Translations under genes and position numbers: made by a program
Shown here: in pieces, positions 10,830 through 23,908 of the stretch
Position numbering within the stretch: position 1 is the first letter of the stretch
Layout of the letters: each line of letters opens with the position of its first letter
Notes under the pieces: generated by a model
Told to the model about the DNA's origin: nothing
Database searches by the model: none
Seen by the model: the letters and a program-made list of their open reading frames with translations, nothing else
NCBI RefSeq assembly: GCF_037325665.1
Contig: NC_090250.1
Coordinates: forward strand, 17,034,072-17,098,071
Source: Littorina saxatilis
Taxonomy: Eukaryota > Mollusca > Gastropoda > Littorinimorpha > Littorinidae
Length of the DNA stretch: 64,000 nucleotides
Direction: 5' to 3'

Positions 10830-11560
10830 TGGCTCACCTGAGTTATCAATGAGTCATAGTAATGAGCAGTGTTCGTCTGTACGGACGTCCGTCCGTTCGT
10901 CCGTCCGTGAAAAAAACCCACCTGAATAATGACGTCTTCTTAGATGTTTTTGAAACTAAAACTTTGAAACTACACATTTCTGGGGTTTGATGATTTTCAG
11001 GCATGACCCAAGTCTAGTTGGCTCTCGTAAAGTTTCAAGGTCACAGCCGGGCCAAGTTAGGGTCATTGAAAGATTACACACTTCTAGAGTTTGATTACCT
11101 CGAGACATGACAAAAATCTGTCAAATTTAAAGGTCATAGTAGAGTCATATTCTGGCACAAAAATGGAAAATTATCAATTTCTTGAACGTTTTTGAAAGCT
11201 GGAACGTTGAAATTTCACACACTTCCAGGATTTAATTACCTCCAGAACTGTTTGACCCTAGTCGTATTTTAGGATCAGAGAGCGGTATATGATAATTTTC
11301 TTCAATGCTTTTAAAGCAAGAGCTTACACATTGCACATACACACATTGTTTAATAGCCTTAAAACATAACTTAAGTCTGCTTGAATTGCCTCGAGTTTCA
11401 AGGTCATCACAGGGCCAAGTTTAGGTAAAAAAGAAAAAATATATTGTAATTTTCTTGTTCACCTTTGAAGCTTTATTTGTGAAACTAGTCATGCTTCCAA
11501 ATTTTGACACTCCTGGTAATATGTCCAGGTCACAGTTTTGGTCATAAAAAAGGAAGGAAA
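10830..11560. repeat. Degenerate repeat with CCGTCCGT head
   Basis: It starts at GGCTCACCTGAGTTATC and a tetranucleotide run (GTCCGTCCGTTCGTCCGTCC, ~10890). It continues with about four loosely similar segments of 150-190 bp sharing GTTTCAAGGTCA and TTTGATTACCTC-type motifs. It resembles widespread molluscan repeats associated with CCGT runs; a similar GGAC run is at 28140-28165. No terminal repeats are clear. Confidence 0.5.
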
Positions 11561-11971
11561 TTGGCATTTTGTTCAATATCTATGTAGCTAGAACAGCAGT
11601 TATTTTGTTTGTGATTCATATTACGAAGGTAATTGATGTGAGCATTTGCTTTTTCTTGTTGTGTTTGTCGGATTGTGCGCATGTCTAAGCTTATATATAT
11701 ATTTATATATGAGAGAGAGTGTTTTACGTGCCAGTGTGTTTACATTGTTTACGCACGTTTGAGACAGAGGATGATTTATATGAGTTTGCTTGTAAACTTG
11801 ATCCCATCTGAAATATGTATTAAAATCAGCATACAAATATGTATGAGATATTGTTAAAATACAATTATGAATGAAATATCTTATTTCTACAGGGGATTTT
11901 ATGTTAATTGTGTCTATATTATAATCGTCGAAACTAAACTCTAACTATCTGTCTTTCAGTCCCTTTGCCTA

Positions 11972-12006
<35 letters not shown>

Positions 12007-12347
12007 ATCTGGCTGGCTGTCTGTCTGGCTGGCTGTCTGTCTCTCTGTTTATGTCTCTCTGTTCATCTCTCTCTCCCTCTTTATCTTTTTCTCTCCCCCC
12101 CCCCCTCTTTTTCATTCTCGCTCTCTCTGTCTCTGTCTCTCTCTGTCTGTCTCTGTCTGTCTCTCTCTGTCTCTGTGTCTCTGTCTCTGACTGTCTCTGT
12201 CTCTGTCTCTCTCTGTCTCTGTCTCTGTCTCTGTATCTATCTGTCTCTCTCTGTGTCTCTCTCTCTCTGTCTCTCTCTGTCTCTGTCTCTGTTTCTGTCT
12301 CTGTCTCTCTCTGCCTCTCTCTGTCTCTCTGTCTCTGTCTCTGTCTC

Positions 12348-12434
<87 letters not shown>

Positions 12435-12505
12435 GACACAATTTGCGAGAGCCATGTATTGCACATATACAAAATTCCACACAGCGAGCAAAAACATTCA
12501 GGTTG
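11561..12505. repeat. AT-rich flank and CTGT/CT microsatellite
   Basis: From 11561 to about 11960 I see only AT-rich sequence. A compound microsatellite follows at 11975-12432: TCTG tetranucleotides, mixed CTCTGT units, then a perfect CT run at about 12350-12430. Ser/Leu or Arg/Glu peptides across it are artefacts. Confidence 0.9.
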
Positions 12506-12509
12506 TTAA

Positions 12510-13241
12510 AGGCAGAGTAAGCCTCCCGTAAACCATCACAGATACGGTCAGGCTTTTACACACAGTACAAACACCATTTCATTTAAACACTCACCAATTG
12601 AGAACATCCTAGGTGCCCTCCGTAAAGAGCGAACAATTTTCAAAGAATTTATTTTTGCGTGGTTTATCTTACCCCTGAGCCATCGTGAACCCGTGTGATA
12701 CAGTTTTCCCTTTTCACAATGCAGTCGTCATAGTTAGTCATTTGAATGCGACTCGACGTGAGCTTATCTACAATAGCGCGTTTTTTTATGCACGAAACAA
12801 CGGCTGTGGTTCACAAGAACTCTAGCGATGGCTTTTGACTGTTGAGAGGAACGGCGATTTGCACTGATAAACCGGCCGTCGTCTGCTACGACCCTTGCGT
12901 GACCCTGCTTCCGGGCTTTTCTTTTTTTTAAACTTTCACAACTTCGAATTGTTCTGATCTTGTCTTGATGAAAAACGAATTCTTTTATGATTAAAGAATG
13001 TTTGTGTAACAAGCTGTCAATTTATTATTTAGATTTTAAAAGTTAGGTCTAGCGCAAAAACGAGGCGCCGTTGTTGTTAACGGAACAAGTCTACGAAAAT
13101 AAATTCTTTGAAAATGTCTCACGCTCGACAGAAAGCAGCCAGGATGTTCCCGTTCGGTGAGCGTTCAAATGGAAGTATGCTTGTACTGTATTTAGACGCT
13201 CGGGGAGCTCTGTGATGGTTTACGGGAGGCTTACTGTGCCT
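12510..13241. mobile_element. TTAA-flanked MITE, complete, 732 bp
   Basis: TTAA occurs at 12506-12509 and 13242-13245. The element starts AGGCAGAGTAAGCCTCCCGT and ends in the near inverse. Inverted repeats extend roughly 140 bp inward with mismatches. The TTAA target is typical of piggyBac and some other superfamilies. No transposase is present, so the superfamily is an inference. A second copy is at the left window edge and a smaller TTAA element lies at 53148-53630. Confidence 0.85.
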
Positions 13242-13245
13242 TTAA

Positions 13246-13546
13246 CTGTTTGCACGTGCTCAAGTGAAAGCATTTTGTTATCCTACGAAAAATAATGTGC
13301 AGATGTTAGGTGATGTACGTACGCATATAATCGCTTACAAAAAGAAGGAACTTTTTAACCGAATCAAAGATAAAACTGAGCATGTTGTACAGTAAATTAG
13401 AGTCCACTTGCTCAAGGCCGATGCATTTGTGGGTGTAATTGAAAACGGATAAAACAAGGATTATTTCCGGAAAATCCGAGCAAAACTGAAGAAAAAGGAG
13501 GAAAGAAATACGACTCAGACCAGTAGGACCAGTTGTTCCTGACGCG
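13246..13546. other. Unassigned sequence
   Basis: I see nothing recognisable between the MITE and the LINE tail. Confidence 0.5.
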
Positions 13547-15185
13547 CAAATTATTATTATTATTATTATGAACATTTGTGCGCCTAATCTAAATATAGCC
13601 CTAGGCGCTTACAAAATATAAAATACATAGTGAACATTATACGAAACACAAATCGACAAGGACTCATACACTCGCAGACAGGCGCACAGCGAGAACGCGA
13701 CGCACTCACTCATACCAACTACAGGCACATGCATTCTAGACGGAAAAACAGTCGTAAATAAATAAATAAAGTATTGGATACATAAAGTTAGTTGAGAGAA
13801 TAGAGCTGGAAAGGGAAGAAGAAGAAGAAGGAAAGAGACAGATCAAGGACCAGCAGGAGAGGGTGATGTGTGGTCATTAACGGACTAGTGAGGGAAGAGG
13901 TGTGTTTTGAGTGAGGTTTTGAATGATTGCATAGATGTGGAGTGCCTGAGTGAATGCGGGAGTTGGTTCCAGATGGATGGGGCCTGGTAGGAGAAGGTGC
14001 GCTGGCCATATGTTTTGGTGCGTGCTGATGGTATCCTAAAAAGGCGGGTGTCTGCGGAGGATCTTAGGGAGCGAGAGGGGGAGTAGACATCAAGAAGGTC
14101 AGAAAGATAGCTAGGGGACGATAGATCAAAGTTTCTGAAGCAGAGTGTGGAGATCTTGAACTGAATCCTCTGTTGAACAGGCAGCCAGTGTAGGGTTTGA
14201 AGAAGAGGGGTGATGTGGTCATGCTTGGAAGAACGAAAGATGAGGCGGGCGGCATGATTCTGAACACGCTGAAGCTTTTCGATGATGTAGTTGGGAGAGC
14301 CAGATAGAATGGAATTGCAATAATCGAGTCGGGATAGGACAAAGGCGCAGAGCAGAGTTTTAGTGGCATCCTCGGTGAGGAGATGACGGATGGAGGAGAT
14401 GCGGCGGATTTCAAAGAAGCAAGTGCGACAGACATTGGCAACATGCTGATGGAAGGACAGGGACTGGTCAAGAGTGACACCTAGGTTGCGGACAGCAGGA
14501 GAAAGAGCAATAGAAGAACCATTGAGATCGACAGACGAGGGAAGAGAAGGATGATTGAGATGTTTTTTAGGAGAGACAAGAATCATTTCGGTTTTCTCCT
14601 CATTAAGCTTCAGCTTATTTAGGTCCATCCACGCCTTGAGGTCGGTGATACAAGACTGGGTGGAGGCAATGAGGCGAGGGAGGTCAGAGATAGGTCCAGA
14701 GAGATAGAGTTGGTTGTCGTCGGAGAAGCTGTGGTGAGAGAGAAAGTGGTGAGCGGCAATTGAAGGGATGGGTTGGGTGTAAAGGACGAACAAAATAGGC
14801 CCCAGGACGGAGCCCTGGGGCACACCGTACTGTAGAGGAGAAGCAGAAGAAGATAGGCCGTTCACAGAGACAGACTGGTAGCGATCGGTGAGATAGGACT
14901 GAAACCAAGAAAGGACAGACTGAGAAATGCCAAAAGAGTTTTGAAGGCGGGACAAGAGCACGGCATGATCAATAGTGTCAAATGCCGCGCTCAGGTCCAG
15001 CAGAGAGAGAAGGCAGACGTCGTTGTTGTCGAGTGCAGTCAGTATGTCGTTGCTAATTTTCAGTAGAGCGGTTTCCGTCGAGTGTCCAGAGCGATAGGCA
15101 GATTGATTGCAGTAGAGAAGGTGGTTGGCTTCAAGATGGTCCAAAAGCTGGGAGAGTACGATTTTTTCTGTTATCAAATAAAGCG
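13547..15185 (-). mobile_element. 5'-truncated CR1/L2-type LINE (reverse transcriptase half)
   Basis: The open frame 15216-13885 (minus) contains reverse transcriptase motifs in order: [38 protein letters not shown], the active-site region SFSDDNQL (usually FADD) and LNEEKTEM. The C-terminal part typical of CR1/L2 elements follows (LDYCNSIL, RLIFRSSKHDHITPLL, APSIWNQLPHSLR). The upstream part of the ORF and any endonuclease are missing. The 3' UTR carries the element to an ATA/AAT trinucleotide tail at 13547-13568. The frame is open, so the insertion is not very old, but the 5' truncation makes it inactive. Its 3' tail differs from that of the LINE at 47187. Confidence 0.9.
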
Positions 15186-15803
15186 TAGAAGTAATGTTTT
15201 CACTGTAAATTACCAACGTAGATTAAATTTCCCAGAGGACTGAACAGAAAAGTTACGAGCAACAAAAACCACTAGGTTTTTCGCGAAAGCAGGAGCCTGC
15301 AGATTCTTGAGATTTTTCAACGACTTGCATTGCGTGAATAACAAAGAATGCTATCACGTTATCATTTACTTTTGTCCGTTTCCATTGGTGCATTAAGTGC
15401 TGCCCCAATGGTACACTCGGCAAGATTAGCTGCACTGTTCTACATTTCTTATGTTGATTGTCTCGCTTGTGTCTTCCGAACGAGCTTTGGACAATTAGTC
15501 AGATAAGTTTATTTTCTGCATTATAAGTGTTCGTCTGTTTGGATACTTAAAAGACCGCTCCGTCGAAGATCAGTGACTGTAACGTTTTGTTTTGTCACAA
15601 ATACAAGTTCTAGTACCTTACTTGTTTTTGTATTCTGAATTTTGGAACGTTGGCAGTGTAGTTGGTTTTGGATTTTTACATTTCTAATAGCACCGAACGC
15701 CCCCCCCCCTCCCCCACTTCTCAGTCCAGCAAGATTAACTGGGGTGTTCTACTTCTCTTGTGCTTGTATCCTTTCTATATATATATATATATATATATTT
15801 TTT
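15186..15803. other. Unassigned sequence with short C and AT runs
   Basis: Besides a poly-C run near 15700 and an AT microsatellite at 15777-15798 I see nothing recognisable. Confidence 0.5.
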
Positions 15804-16647
15804 ACATTTAGTCAAGTTTTGACTAAATGTTTTAACGTAGAGGGGGGAATCGAGACGAGGGTCGTGGTGTATGTGCGTGTGTGTGTGTGTGTGTGTAGAG
15901 CGATTCAGACTAAACTACTGGACCAATCTTTATGAAATTTGGCATGAGAGTTCCTGGGTATGAAATCCCCGAACGTTTTTTTTCATTTTTGTGATAAATG
16001 TCTTTGATGACGTCATATTTGGCTTTTCGTGAAAGTTGAGGCGGCACTGTCACGCCCTCATTTTTCAACCAAATTGGTTGAAATTTTGGTCAAGTAATCT
16101 TCGACGAAGCCCGGACTTCGGTATTGCATTTCAGCTTGGTGGCTTAAAAATTAATTAATGACTTTGGTCATTAAAAATCGGAAAATTGTAAAAAAAAAAT
16201 AAAAATTTATAAAACGATCCAAATTTACGTTCATCTTATTCTCCATTATTTTCTGATTCCAAAAACATATAAATATGTTATATTTGGATTAAAAACAAGC
16301 TCTGAAAATTAAATATATAAAAATTATTATCAAAATTAAATTGTCGAAATCAATTTAAAAACACTTTCATCTTATTCCTTGTCGGTTCCTGATTCCAAAA
16401 ACATATAGATATGATATGTTTGGATTTAAAAACACGCTCAGAAAGTTAAAACAAAGAGAGGTACAGAAAAGCGTGCTATCCTTCTTAGCGCAACTACTAC
16501 CCCGCTCTTCTTGTCAATTTCACTGCCTTGGACTGACGATGCTACGAGTATACGGTTTTGCTGAAAAATGGCATTGCGTTCAGTTTCATTCTGTGAGTTC
16601 GACAGCTACTTGACTAAATGTTGTATTTTCGCCTTACGCGACTTGTT
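15804..16647 (+). mobile_element. Helentron-like non-autonomous element (family H), copy A
   Basis: It starts with the hairpin ACATTTAGTCAA-GTT-TTGACTAAAT, followed by GGGGGGAATCGAGACGAGGG, a TG tract and AGAGCGATTCAGACTAAACT. It ends CTTGACTAAATGTTGTATTT then GCCTTACGCGACTTGT. CATTTAGTCAAG therefore occurs in inverted orientation near both ends. Copies sit after T-rich sequence without an obvious target duplication. Hairpin at one end, subterminal inverted repeats and an internal microsatellite match HINE/DINE-1/pearl elements; this is inference from architecture. TGACGTCA is at 16008-16015. Confidence 0.7.
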
Positions 16648-16862
16648 TTTTACTCAATTCACCAGGGTTGACGGGACTACCAATGTTTAGAAAGGCACAC
16701 TGTTTTCCGTGTGAAGATTTCAAATCACAATCTCAGATCTGCCCAAATGTTTACATGAGATGAGAGCATCTCTCCATTTGGTCACATACCAAAACTCAAC
16801 GGTCTTTGTGCAGACTAAGACATTTTAAGAAATACAATTTTAACGATGTCTGGTGGCTTTTT
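16648..16862. other. Spacer between two family H copies
   Basis: Short unique-looking sequence between copies A and B; nothing recognisable. Confidence 0.5.
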
Positions 16863-16925
16863 ACATTTAGTCAAGCTTTGACTAAATGTTTTAACATATA
16901 GAGGGGGAATCGAGACGAGGGTCGT

Positions 16926-16963
<38 letters not shown>

Positions 16964-17750
16964 TGTCTGTGCGTGTGTGTGTGTGTAGAGCGATTCAGAC
17001 CATACTACTGGACCGATCTTTATGAAATTTTACATGAGAGTTCCTGGGAATGATATCCCCGGACTTTTTTTTCTTTTTTTTCGATAAATACCTTTGATGA
17101 CGTCATTTCCGGCTTTTTGTAAAAGTTGAGGCGGCACTGTCACACCCTCATTTTTCAATCAAATTGATAGAAATTTTGCCAAGCAATCTTCTACGAAGGC
17201 CGGACTTCGGTATTGCATTTCAGCTTGGTGGCTTAAACATTAATTAATGACTTTGGTCATTACAAATCTGAAAATTGTTAAAAAAATTTAAAAAAATTAT
17301 AAAACGATCCAAATTTACGTTCATCTTATTCTTTATCATTTTCTGTTTCCAAAAACATATAAATATGTTATAATTATTTGGATTAAAAACAAGCTCTGAA
17401 ATTTAAAAATATAAAAATTATGATCAAAATTAAATTTTCGAAATCAATTTAAAAACACTTTCATCTTATTCCTTGTCGGTTCCTGATTCCAAAAACATAT
17501 AGATATGATATGTTTGGATTAAAAACACGCTCAGAAAGTTAAAACGAAGAGAGGTACAGAAAAGCGTACTATCCTTCTCAGCGCAACTACTACCCTGCTC
17601 TTCTTGTCAATTTCACTGCCTTTGCCACGAGCGGTGGACTGACGATGCTACGAGTATACGGTCTTGCTGAAAAATTGCATTGCGTTCAGTTTCATTCTGT
17701 GAGTTCGACAGCTTGACTAAATGTTGTATTTTCGCCTTACGCGACTTGTT
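16863..17750 (+). mobile_element. Helentron-like element (family H), copy B, full length
   Basis: Same ends and order as copy A, with a longer TG tract at 16925-16984. TGACGTCA is at 17098-17105. It is followed by a poly-C/poly-A run at 17766-17804. Confidence 0.7.
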
Positions 17751-18575
17751 GTTAGATTATTTCAACCCCCCCCCCCCCCCCCCAAAAAAAAAAAAAAAAA
17801 AAAATTAACAATTTACCACTCTGATGATTTTAACATATGTGCAACCCCGGCAAGATCTGAGATGTGGAGGCAAACATATCAGAATGGTAACTCTTCCGGA
17901 TCACGCGGCTAGTTTAATATAGCTATTTAGCGAATTATTATATTATATGATATATGTATCGTAATTTGATTATAATTATCATTGGCATCATTCTGTTGTC
18001 TGAAAAAAATGCAAATGTTATTATTCAAGTAAAACAAAAGTTGCTGGTTTCCTGCAAACACGATAATGAAATTATCAAAACTAGACGCGTGTCCACCAAT
18101 AAATCAACAATACTTGATTCTCTATGGACAGAGACCTGCGGCATTTTTCGTGCATTTGTTTAATTTCCTAAATGTGGAAGTATTGATTTTTTATTGACAC
18201 AAAACAGCATCCGAAGCTGTGAAATGTATTCAGCAGAGCATTCATGTAAAACGCTTTTATCCCGTTTTTCCAAACAGCATCATCATCAGATCAATTTCTG
18301 TTTGCATGTTTGCTACATGTTCGCCACAGGATAGCCAATCGGGAATTGTTAATTACTCTTTCGCAATTGATATTAATAACACTTGTTTTATGTTCTCCCT
18401 AGCCTATTCTGAAGAGAGAGGAAAAACACACATTAAAACAGGAAAATGCTCTTTCCAAAATTACCATGGTAATTGTATTTCTATTGATATTAAATTCTTA
18501 TTCCCTCGTGGCATTTAAGTGATCTTTGCGACATGGACTTGATGGTTTTCACCTATGTCAGCATTTTCCCGCAAG
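17751..18575. other. AT-rich sequence without a recognised gene
   Basis: A 99-codon open frame at 18219-18518 (+) has no recognisable domain, weak start context and AT-driven composition, so I do not call it. No repeats with clear ends are seen. Confidence 0.45.
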
Positions 18576-18742
18576 CATGTAAGCATGTGCGCACGTACTC
18601 ACAGACACAAACAACCAAGCACGCACTAACGCACGCGCGCACACACGCACGCGCGCGCACACACATACACACACAGATACAGACACACACACACACGCAC
18701 GCACGCATACACACACACACACATATATACACACACACACAC

Positions 18743-18798
<56 letters not shown>
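18576..18798. repeat. (CA)n microsatellite with CGCA variants
   Basis: Interrupted CA tract including ACGCACGCGCGC-type segments and a clean CA run at 18738-18798. Confidence 0.9.
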
Positions 18799-18800
<2 letters not shown>

Positions 18801-18827
18801 ACCCCCCACTTCCAAAGCTTCCTTCAA

Positions 18828-18916
18828 AAAGAGCTTGTGTTCAAACAGGCAGCATGACAACGGAACACCTGCTGCAGACTTGCCCACTACACGATGGCCT
18901 CAGAAGCCAGATCTGG
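18828..18916 (+). pseudogene. LINE C-terminal fragment (zinc-knuckle region)
   Basis: One frame reads [20 protein letters not shown] and continues GLRSQIW. This resembles the C-terminal cysteine/histidine region after the reverse transcriptase in some non-LTR elements, where a TxEHLLQxCP motif is common. It runs into the assembly gap, so its extent is unknown. The LINE-like tail at 19350-19490 may belong to the same insertion. Confidence 0.55.
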
Positions 18917-19116
18917 NNNNNNNNNNNNNNNNNNNNNNNNNNNNNNNNNNNNNNNNNNNNNNNNNNNNNNNNNNNNNNNNNNNNNNNNNNNNNNNNNNNN
19001 NNNNNNNNNNNNNNNNNNNNNNNNNNNNNNNNNNNNNNNNNNNNNNNNNNNNNNNNNNNNNNNNNNNNNNNNNNNNNNNNNNNNNNNNNNNNNNNNNNNN
19101 NNNNNNNNNNNNNNNN
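18917..19116. other. Assembly gap (200 N)
   Basis: Exactly 200 undetermined bases, probably a placeholder rather than a measured length. It lies between repeat-rich sequences. Confidence 0.99.
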
Positions 19117-19495
19117 CAGGTTAGGTTAGGTAAGGTGATGTTAGAAAAAGGTCAGGTTATGTAAGGTTATGTTAGAAAAATGTCAGGTTATGTAAGGTGA
19201 TGTTAGAAAAAGGTAAGGTAGGGTGAAGTAAGGTCCTGTCAGTTAAGGGGAACTAGTTAACGTAAGGTCAGTGACGTAAGGTTGCAGACTGTTTAATCAT
19301 TACTTAGGTGATCAAAATGATTTTGATAGTCTTTATCAACTTGCCCTGGGGTCCTGATTTGGTCTATATGGTCCGCTGGACCCTAAAAGCAACAACTAAC
19401 TAACTAACTAACTATCAACTTGCCCTGGGGTCCTGATTTGGCCTATATGGTCCGCTGGACCCTAAAAGCAACAACTAACTAACCAACTATCAACT
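19117..19495. repeat. Degenerate ~32 bp tandem repeat and duplicated LINE-type tail
   Basis: At 19117-19280 units of about 32 bp share GGTTATGTAAGGTGATGTTA then GAAAAAGGTC. At 19338-19493 an approximately 84 bp unit with CTTGCCCTGGGGTCCTGATT and CTGGACCCTAAAAGCAACAA occurs twice, each ending in ACTAACTAAC. That ending resembles a LINE or SINE 3' tail. Confidence 0.7.
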
Positions 19496-19739
19496 TGCCC
19501 AAACTCAAAGTTTTCCGCAAATGTCTTAATCTTTGCAAAAGCTGTTCTTATATTTCCCGAATTCTATATACATTTTCCACACTTTCAGGCTTCCCTTACT
19601 TTCCTCAAATTTCTCATTAAGTTTTTTTTAGGTTTTTTTTTTAACTTTTCTCATTTCTTTTAAACTGTGCTGCCTTGAAAAATGGCTAGCTCTTTCATTT
19701 CTTCAAAATCTTCAAACCTGCGGAAGCCCTGCGCATATT

Positions 19740-21548
19740 TTACGTCGTATCAGACGGGAGAAAAGGCTTACCACACTCTATTCCTGCTGACGCCATGCCT
19801 TTCTTCAGTCCATTCACAGCATCCTGATATTTCTTGGGATACGGAGTGCTGTCACACGCGGCGTAAATACAGCGCAAAAAGGTTTTGGCAAAACTGCAAA
19901 TTAAAAAGTTATATGACAGTCCAAATTTGTCAGCAAACAAACAATCATGCAAACCAAAATAGTCTCTGCTTGAAAATTCATCATGGGCTCCCACTTGAAG
20001 TTGAAAGAGTTTATTGTTCGAAGTACAAAAAATGTTAAAAATTTTTTTTTTAAAGATTAGTATTTGAGCTGAGAACATGTACATACCCGCACATTTGAGC
20101 GTCGGTCTCGTCGGTTCTCGTCTTTGGTGCTCCCCCTTGTTCTGCCACACACACGTCTGCCTTGCTAATGTCGCAGTCACCTTGTACAGTGTGAGCTTTC
20201 GACAGAAAGACAGAAATGACAAATGTATACAACCGGAAACGAAGGCATAATAAAGATGGAAGGGAGAAAAGAAGAAGGATGAAAAGTCAAGAAAGGAAAA
20301 TAAAACATAGTCACTTTTAGTTAAATTGTTCTGAAATGCTCAGGTTATCTTCATAACATTCTAAATCACAGGAGCTTGTGTCAAAGCGCCAGTCGATCGA
20401 AGTATCCTATTCATCCTTACTGTAATAGTACTATTCATGAAAAGTAATAATACAGTAAGGATAAATATGTAGGAAGCGCCCAGAATTTTAGTACTAAAGT
20501 AAGAATTACGAGGATTCGAAAGCTTCATGAACCGAAAGTGCTAGATTGTCAACATAAGGTGGAACCGAAAGTAGACTTTGAAAGAAATGGCAGAGTTTTT
20601 TTGTATGAATATTCTTGCTCGATAGTTTTCCCTGGTTGTTTTCCCAGTTTGAGTATCAGACACTTAGCTGGTTGATCTGACCAATCTCAATTACGATCCG
20701 CATGTGTTGAGTCATGCAGGTAAAAACAATTTATCCACAAATGTTTGTGTATGAACAGATATCATATGATTTCAGCGTAGCAACATAGGCCCAATATTTT
20801 GACAAGAAAATAAGCGGAGCGCTCATTTAAGGAGGGCGAAATAAGTGAGGGCGCCTAAAATGAGCGCTCCAGTTAAGGATTGATTGGCTGGTAAAAATAG
20901 TTAGCCAATCAAATCACATTTCTTAAGATTCGCGCTCAAAAAAGGAGGGCGCAGTTTATTTGGCGAGCTATAGATTCGCGCTCCAAAAAGGAGCGCGCAT
21001 TTATTGAGGGCGCAGCTTATCGTTATGGAGCAAATAGGCCCAAACGGAGCGCTCATTTAAGGAGGGCGAAATAAGTGAGGGCGCCTAAAATGAGCGCTCA
21101 AGTTAAGGATTGATTGGCTGGTAAAAATAGTTATCAATTTCTGTAAATGCACGCGCATTTATTGCGCCCGCATGTTTGGATCGCGAGTCGGTAAAAAACT
21201 TGCAATGGAAACATTGTCGGAACGGAGACCATAGTCATTGCTTGCCACCATGGCTTCACGAGAACACAGTTTTAAAGACACCCCGGCTAGATGTAACGGT
21301 GATCTCAAAGTGTTTGTAAACAAATTAAAAAATTCCACCAGAAGACCAAGAAGTCGGGATCGTTTGTGTTGATAATCATTGATCTATTTACTGTCAGTGT
21401 AGTGCTCCTTATTCATGGCCGTGGTTTGACAATTGTGATGTGCGTGTGTTTGTATGTGTGTGTGTGCGTGTGTATGTGTGCTTATGAATATATACATCAG
21501 TGAGGGGTTTAGGTAGGATATGTGGGTATGTGTATCAGTGAGAGGTTG

Positions 21549-21609
<61 letters not shown>

Positions 21610-23864
21610 GGAAAATACTGACAATAAAAGAATCTGCCTTCTTTGAGTTACTGATAACAAAGCGCGATAATATATATAATGTGTCTGTGTTCTTGGGAGT
21701 CAATCAGTATGTGTATGTGTTCGTGTTGGGGGGAGGGGGGGTTGGGGGGGGGGTGCGCGTGTATATTTTATTTCTTTAGAAACATGTACAGAAACATGTT
21801 CATTCTATGTATTAGGGGAAGGGCTCCTAATATGGACCACTTTTTGTTTCATGCTGATAACTAGGCTGTTTTCTTGCAGAGAAGTTTCATTTTGTGTTTG
21901 GTAGTCCTTCTCTCTTAGGTGAACCGTTGGGCCTAATTACAGTGTAATAGCTTTGATCGATATTCAGCAAAAATTAAATACAGAAAAAATTACAAATGGT
22001 CCATATTAGGAGCCTGTGCGCCTAATATGGACCAGTGAAGCGGCCTTCTCGAATCACTGTAAACAGCCCCCTATACTTCAAAATAACATGATACAACTTG
22101 GTGGGCAAGTCAGACTAATTAAAATATGCTTTAGATTTATGCTTTAGATTTATCTGTTTCAGGTTGATGAGAGCATTATTTGAAGCACACCAGGAAACTA
22201 AAGAAGCATATCAAAAACAGAGTGAAAATAAGTAAAATTATCAACGTCCACGAAAAGAAGACTGTTTTTTTTCTTTTAAATCTCGAGGGCTAGTTATAGG
22301 TTATTTCCAGCAAGCTTCTTAATGAATTAATGAAAATAGCCTTTAGCTTTTATTTTCTTCGATTTGTTGAAGGTGGTCCATATTAGGGGACTCACACATA
22401 CTTTGAGATTTTGCAATTATTTTCTGTTTGCAGTAGAAACTCGGGGTCAACACTACTAAAATTTTACAAATACGGTCTTAGCCGTCATATGTAGTACTTT
22501 TTGTGTGATAAAAGCTTTGGCTGTGGACAGAAACAAGTCCGTTTTAGGCGGCAAATTTAGAGTGAACCCTGCCAAAAGTGAAAACAAGTCGCGTAAGGCG
22601 AAATAACAACATTTAGTCAAGCTGTCGAACTCACAGAATGAAACTGAACGCACTGCTTTTTTTACCAAGACCACATACTCGTAGTTTCGTCAGTCCACCA
22701 CACGTGGCAAAGGCAGTGAAATCGACAAGGCATGCAGAATAGTGCAGTACTTAGTGGTCGCGCTGAGCAGGATAACACGCTTTTCTGTATGTCTATTCTT
22801 TTTAGCTTACTGAGTTTGTTTTTAATCCAAACATATCATATCTATATGTTTTTGGAATCAGGAACCGACAAGGAATAAGATGAAATTGTTTTTAAATCGA
22901 TTTCGGAAAATTAATTTTAATCATAATTTTCATATTTTTAATTTTCAGAGCTTGTTTGTAATCCAAATACAACATATGTATATGTTTTTGGAATCAGAAA
23001 ATGACAAAAAATCAGATGAAATTATTTTTGGATCGTTTAAACAAAAAATTATTTTAATTAAAAGTTTCCGAATTTTAATGACCAAACTCATTAATTAGTT
23101 TTTAAGCCACCAAGCTGAAATGCAATACTAAAGTCCGGCCTTCGTCGAAGATTGCTTGGCCAAAATTTCTATCAATTTGATTGAAAAATGAGGGTGTGAC
23201 AGTGCCGCCTCAACTTTTACAAAAAGCTGGATATGACGTCATCAAAGGTATTTATCGAAAAAATGAAAAAAACGTCCGGGGATATCATTCCCAGGAACTT
23301 TCATGTCAAATTTCATATAAAGATCGGTCCAGTAGTTTTGTCTGAATCGCTCTACACACACACACGCACAGACAGACACACACACACACACACACACATA
23401 CACCACGACCCTCGTCTCGATTCCCCCTCTATGTTAAAACATTTAGTCAAAACTTGACTGAATGTAAAAAGAGAAAAAGCCTAACGGTTTTGAGGTTTAT
23501 GATTCTGCAACTGTTTTGACATGTGCAAGTTATCCAGAGAGGGTGAATACAGCCAATGAAATTGTTTTGAGCGCTCTAGCGCCGTTAGTTTGTCAGAACA
23601 GGAGGTGGTCCATATTAGGAGTCGGTCCATATTAGGAGCCCTTCCCCAACATTTCGATTGTGAATGTCATTAGTTGTTTATAGAACAAAGTACAATAATG
23701 TGTGTGTGTTTGTGTGTGTTGGTATTTGTTGGTGTGTGTGTGTTGGTGTGTTTGTGTGTGTATGTGTGTGTAGAGATTAAAGGGGCATTCCGGATTCTTT
23801 TTTACATTTAGTCAAGTTTTGACTAAATGTTTTAACATAGAGAGGGAATCGAGACGAGGGTCGT

Positions 23865-23908
<44 letters not shown>

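Noticed and set aside
11965-12509. Ser/Leu and Arg/Glu frames up to 188 codons
   Set aside because: These follow only from the CT microsatellite. The same artefact recurs at 41948-42073.
18219-18518. 99-codon plus-strand frame
   Set aside because: AT-rich composition, no recognisable domain, no partner exons and no conserved motif.
19117-19250. Telomeric repeat (GGTTAGGTTAGG)
   Set aside because: Only two TTAGG-like units occur, within a degenerate ~32 bp repeat. There is no TTAGGG array.
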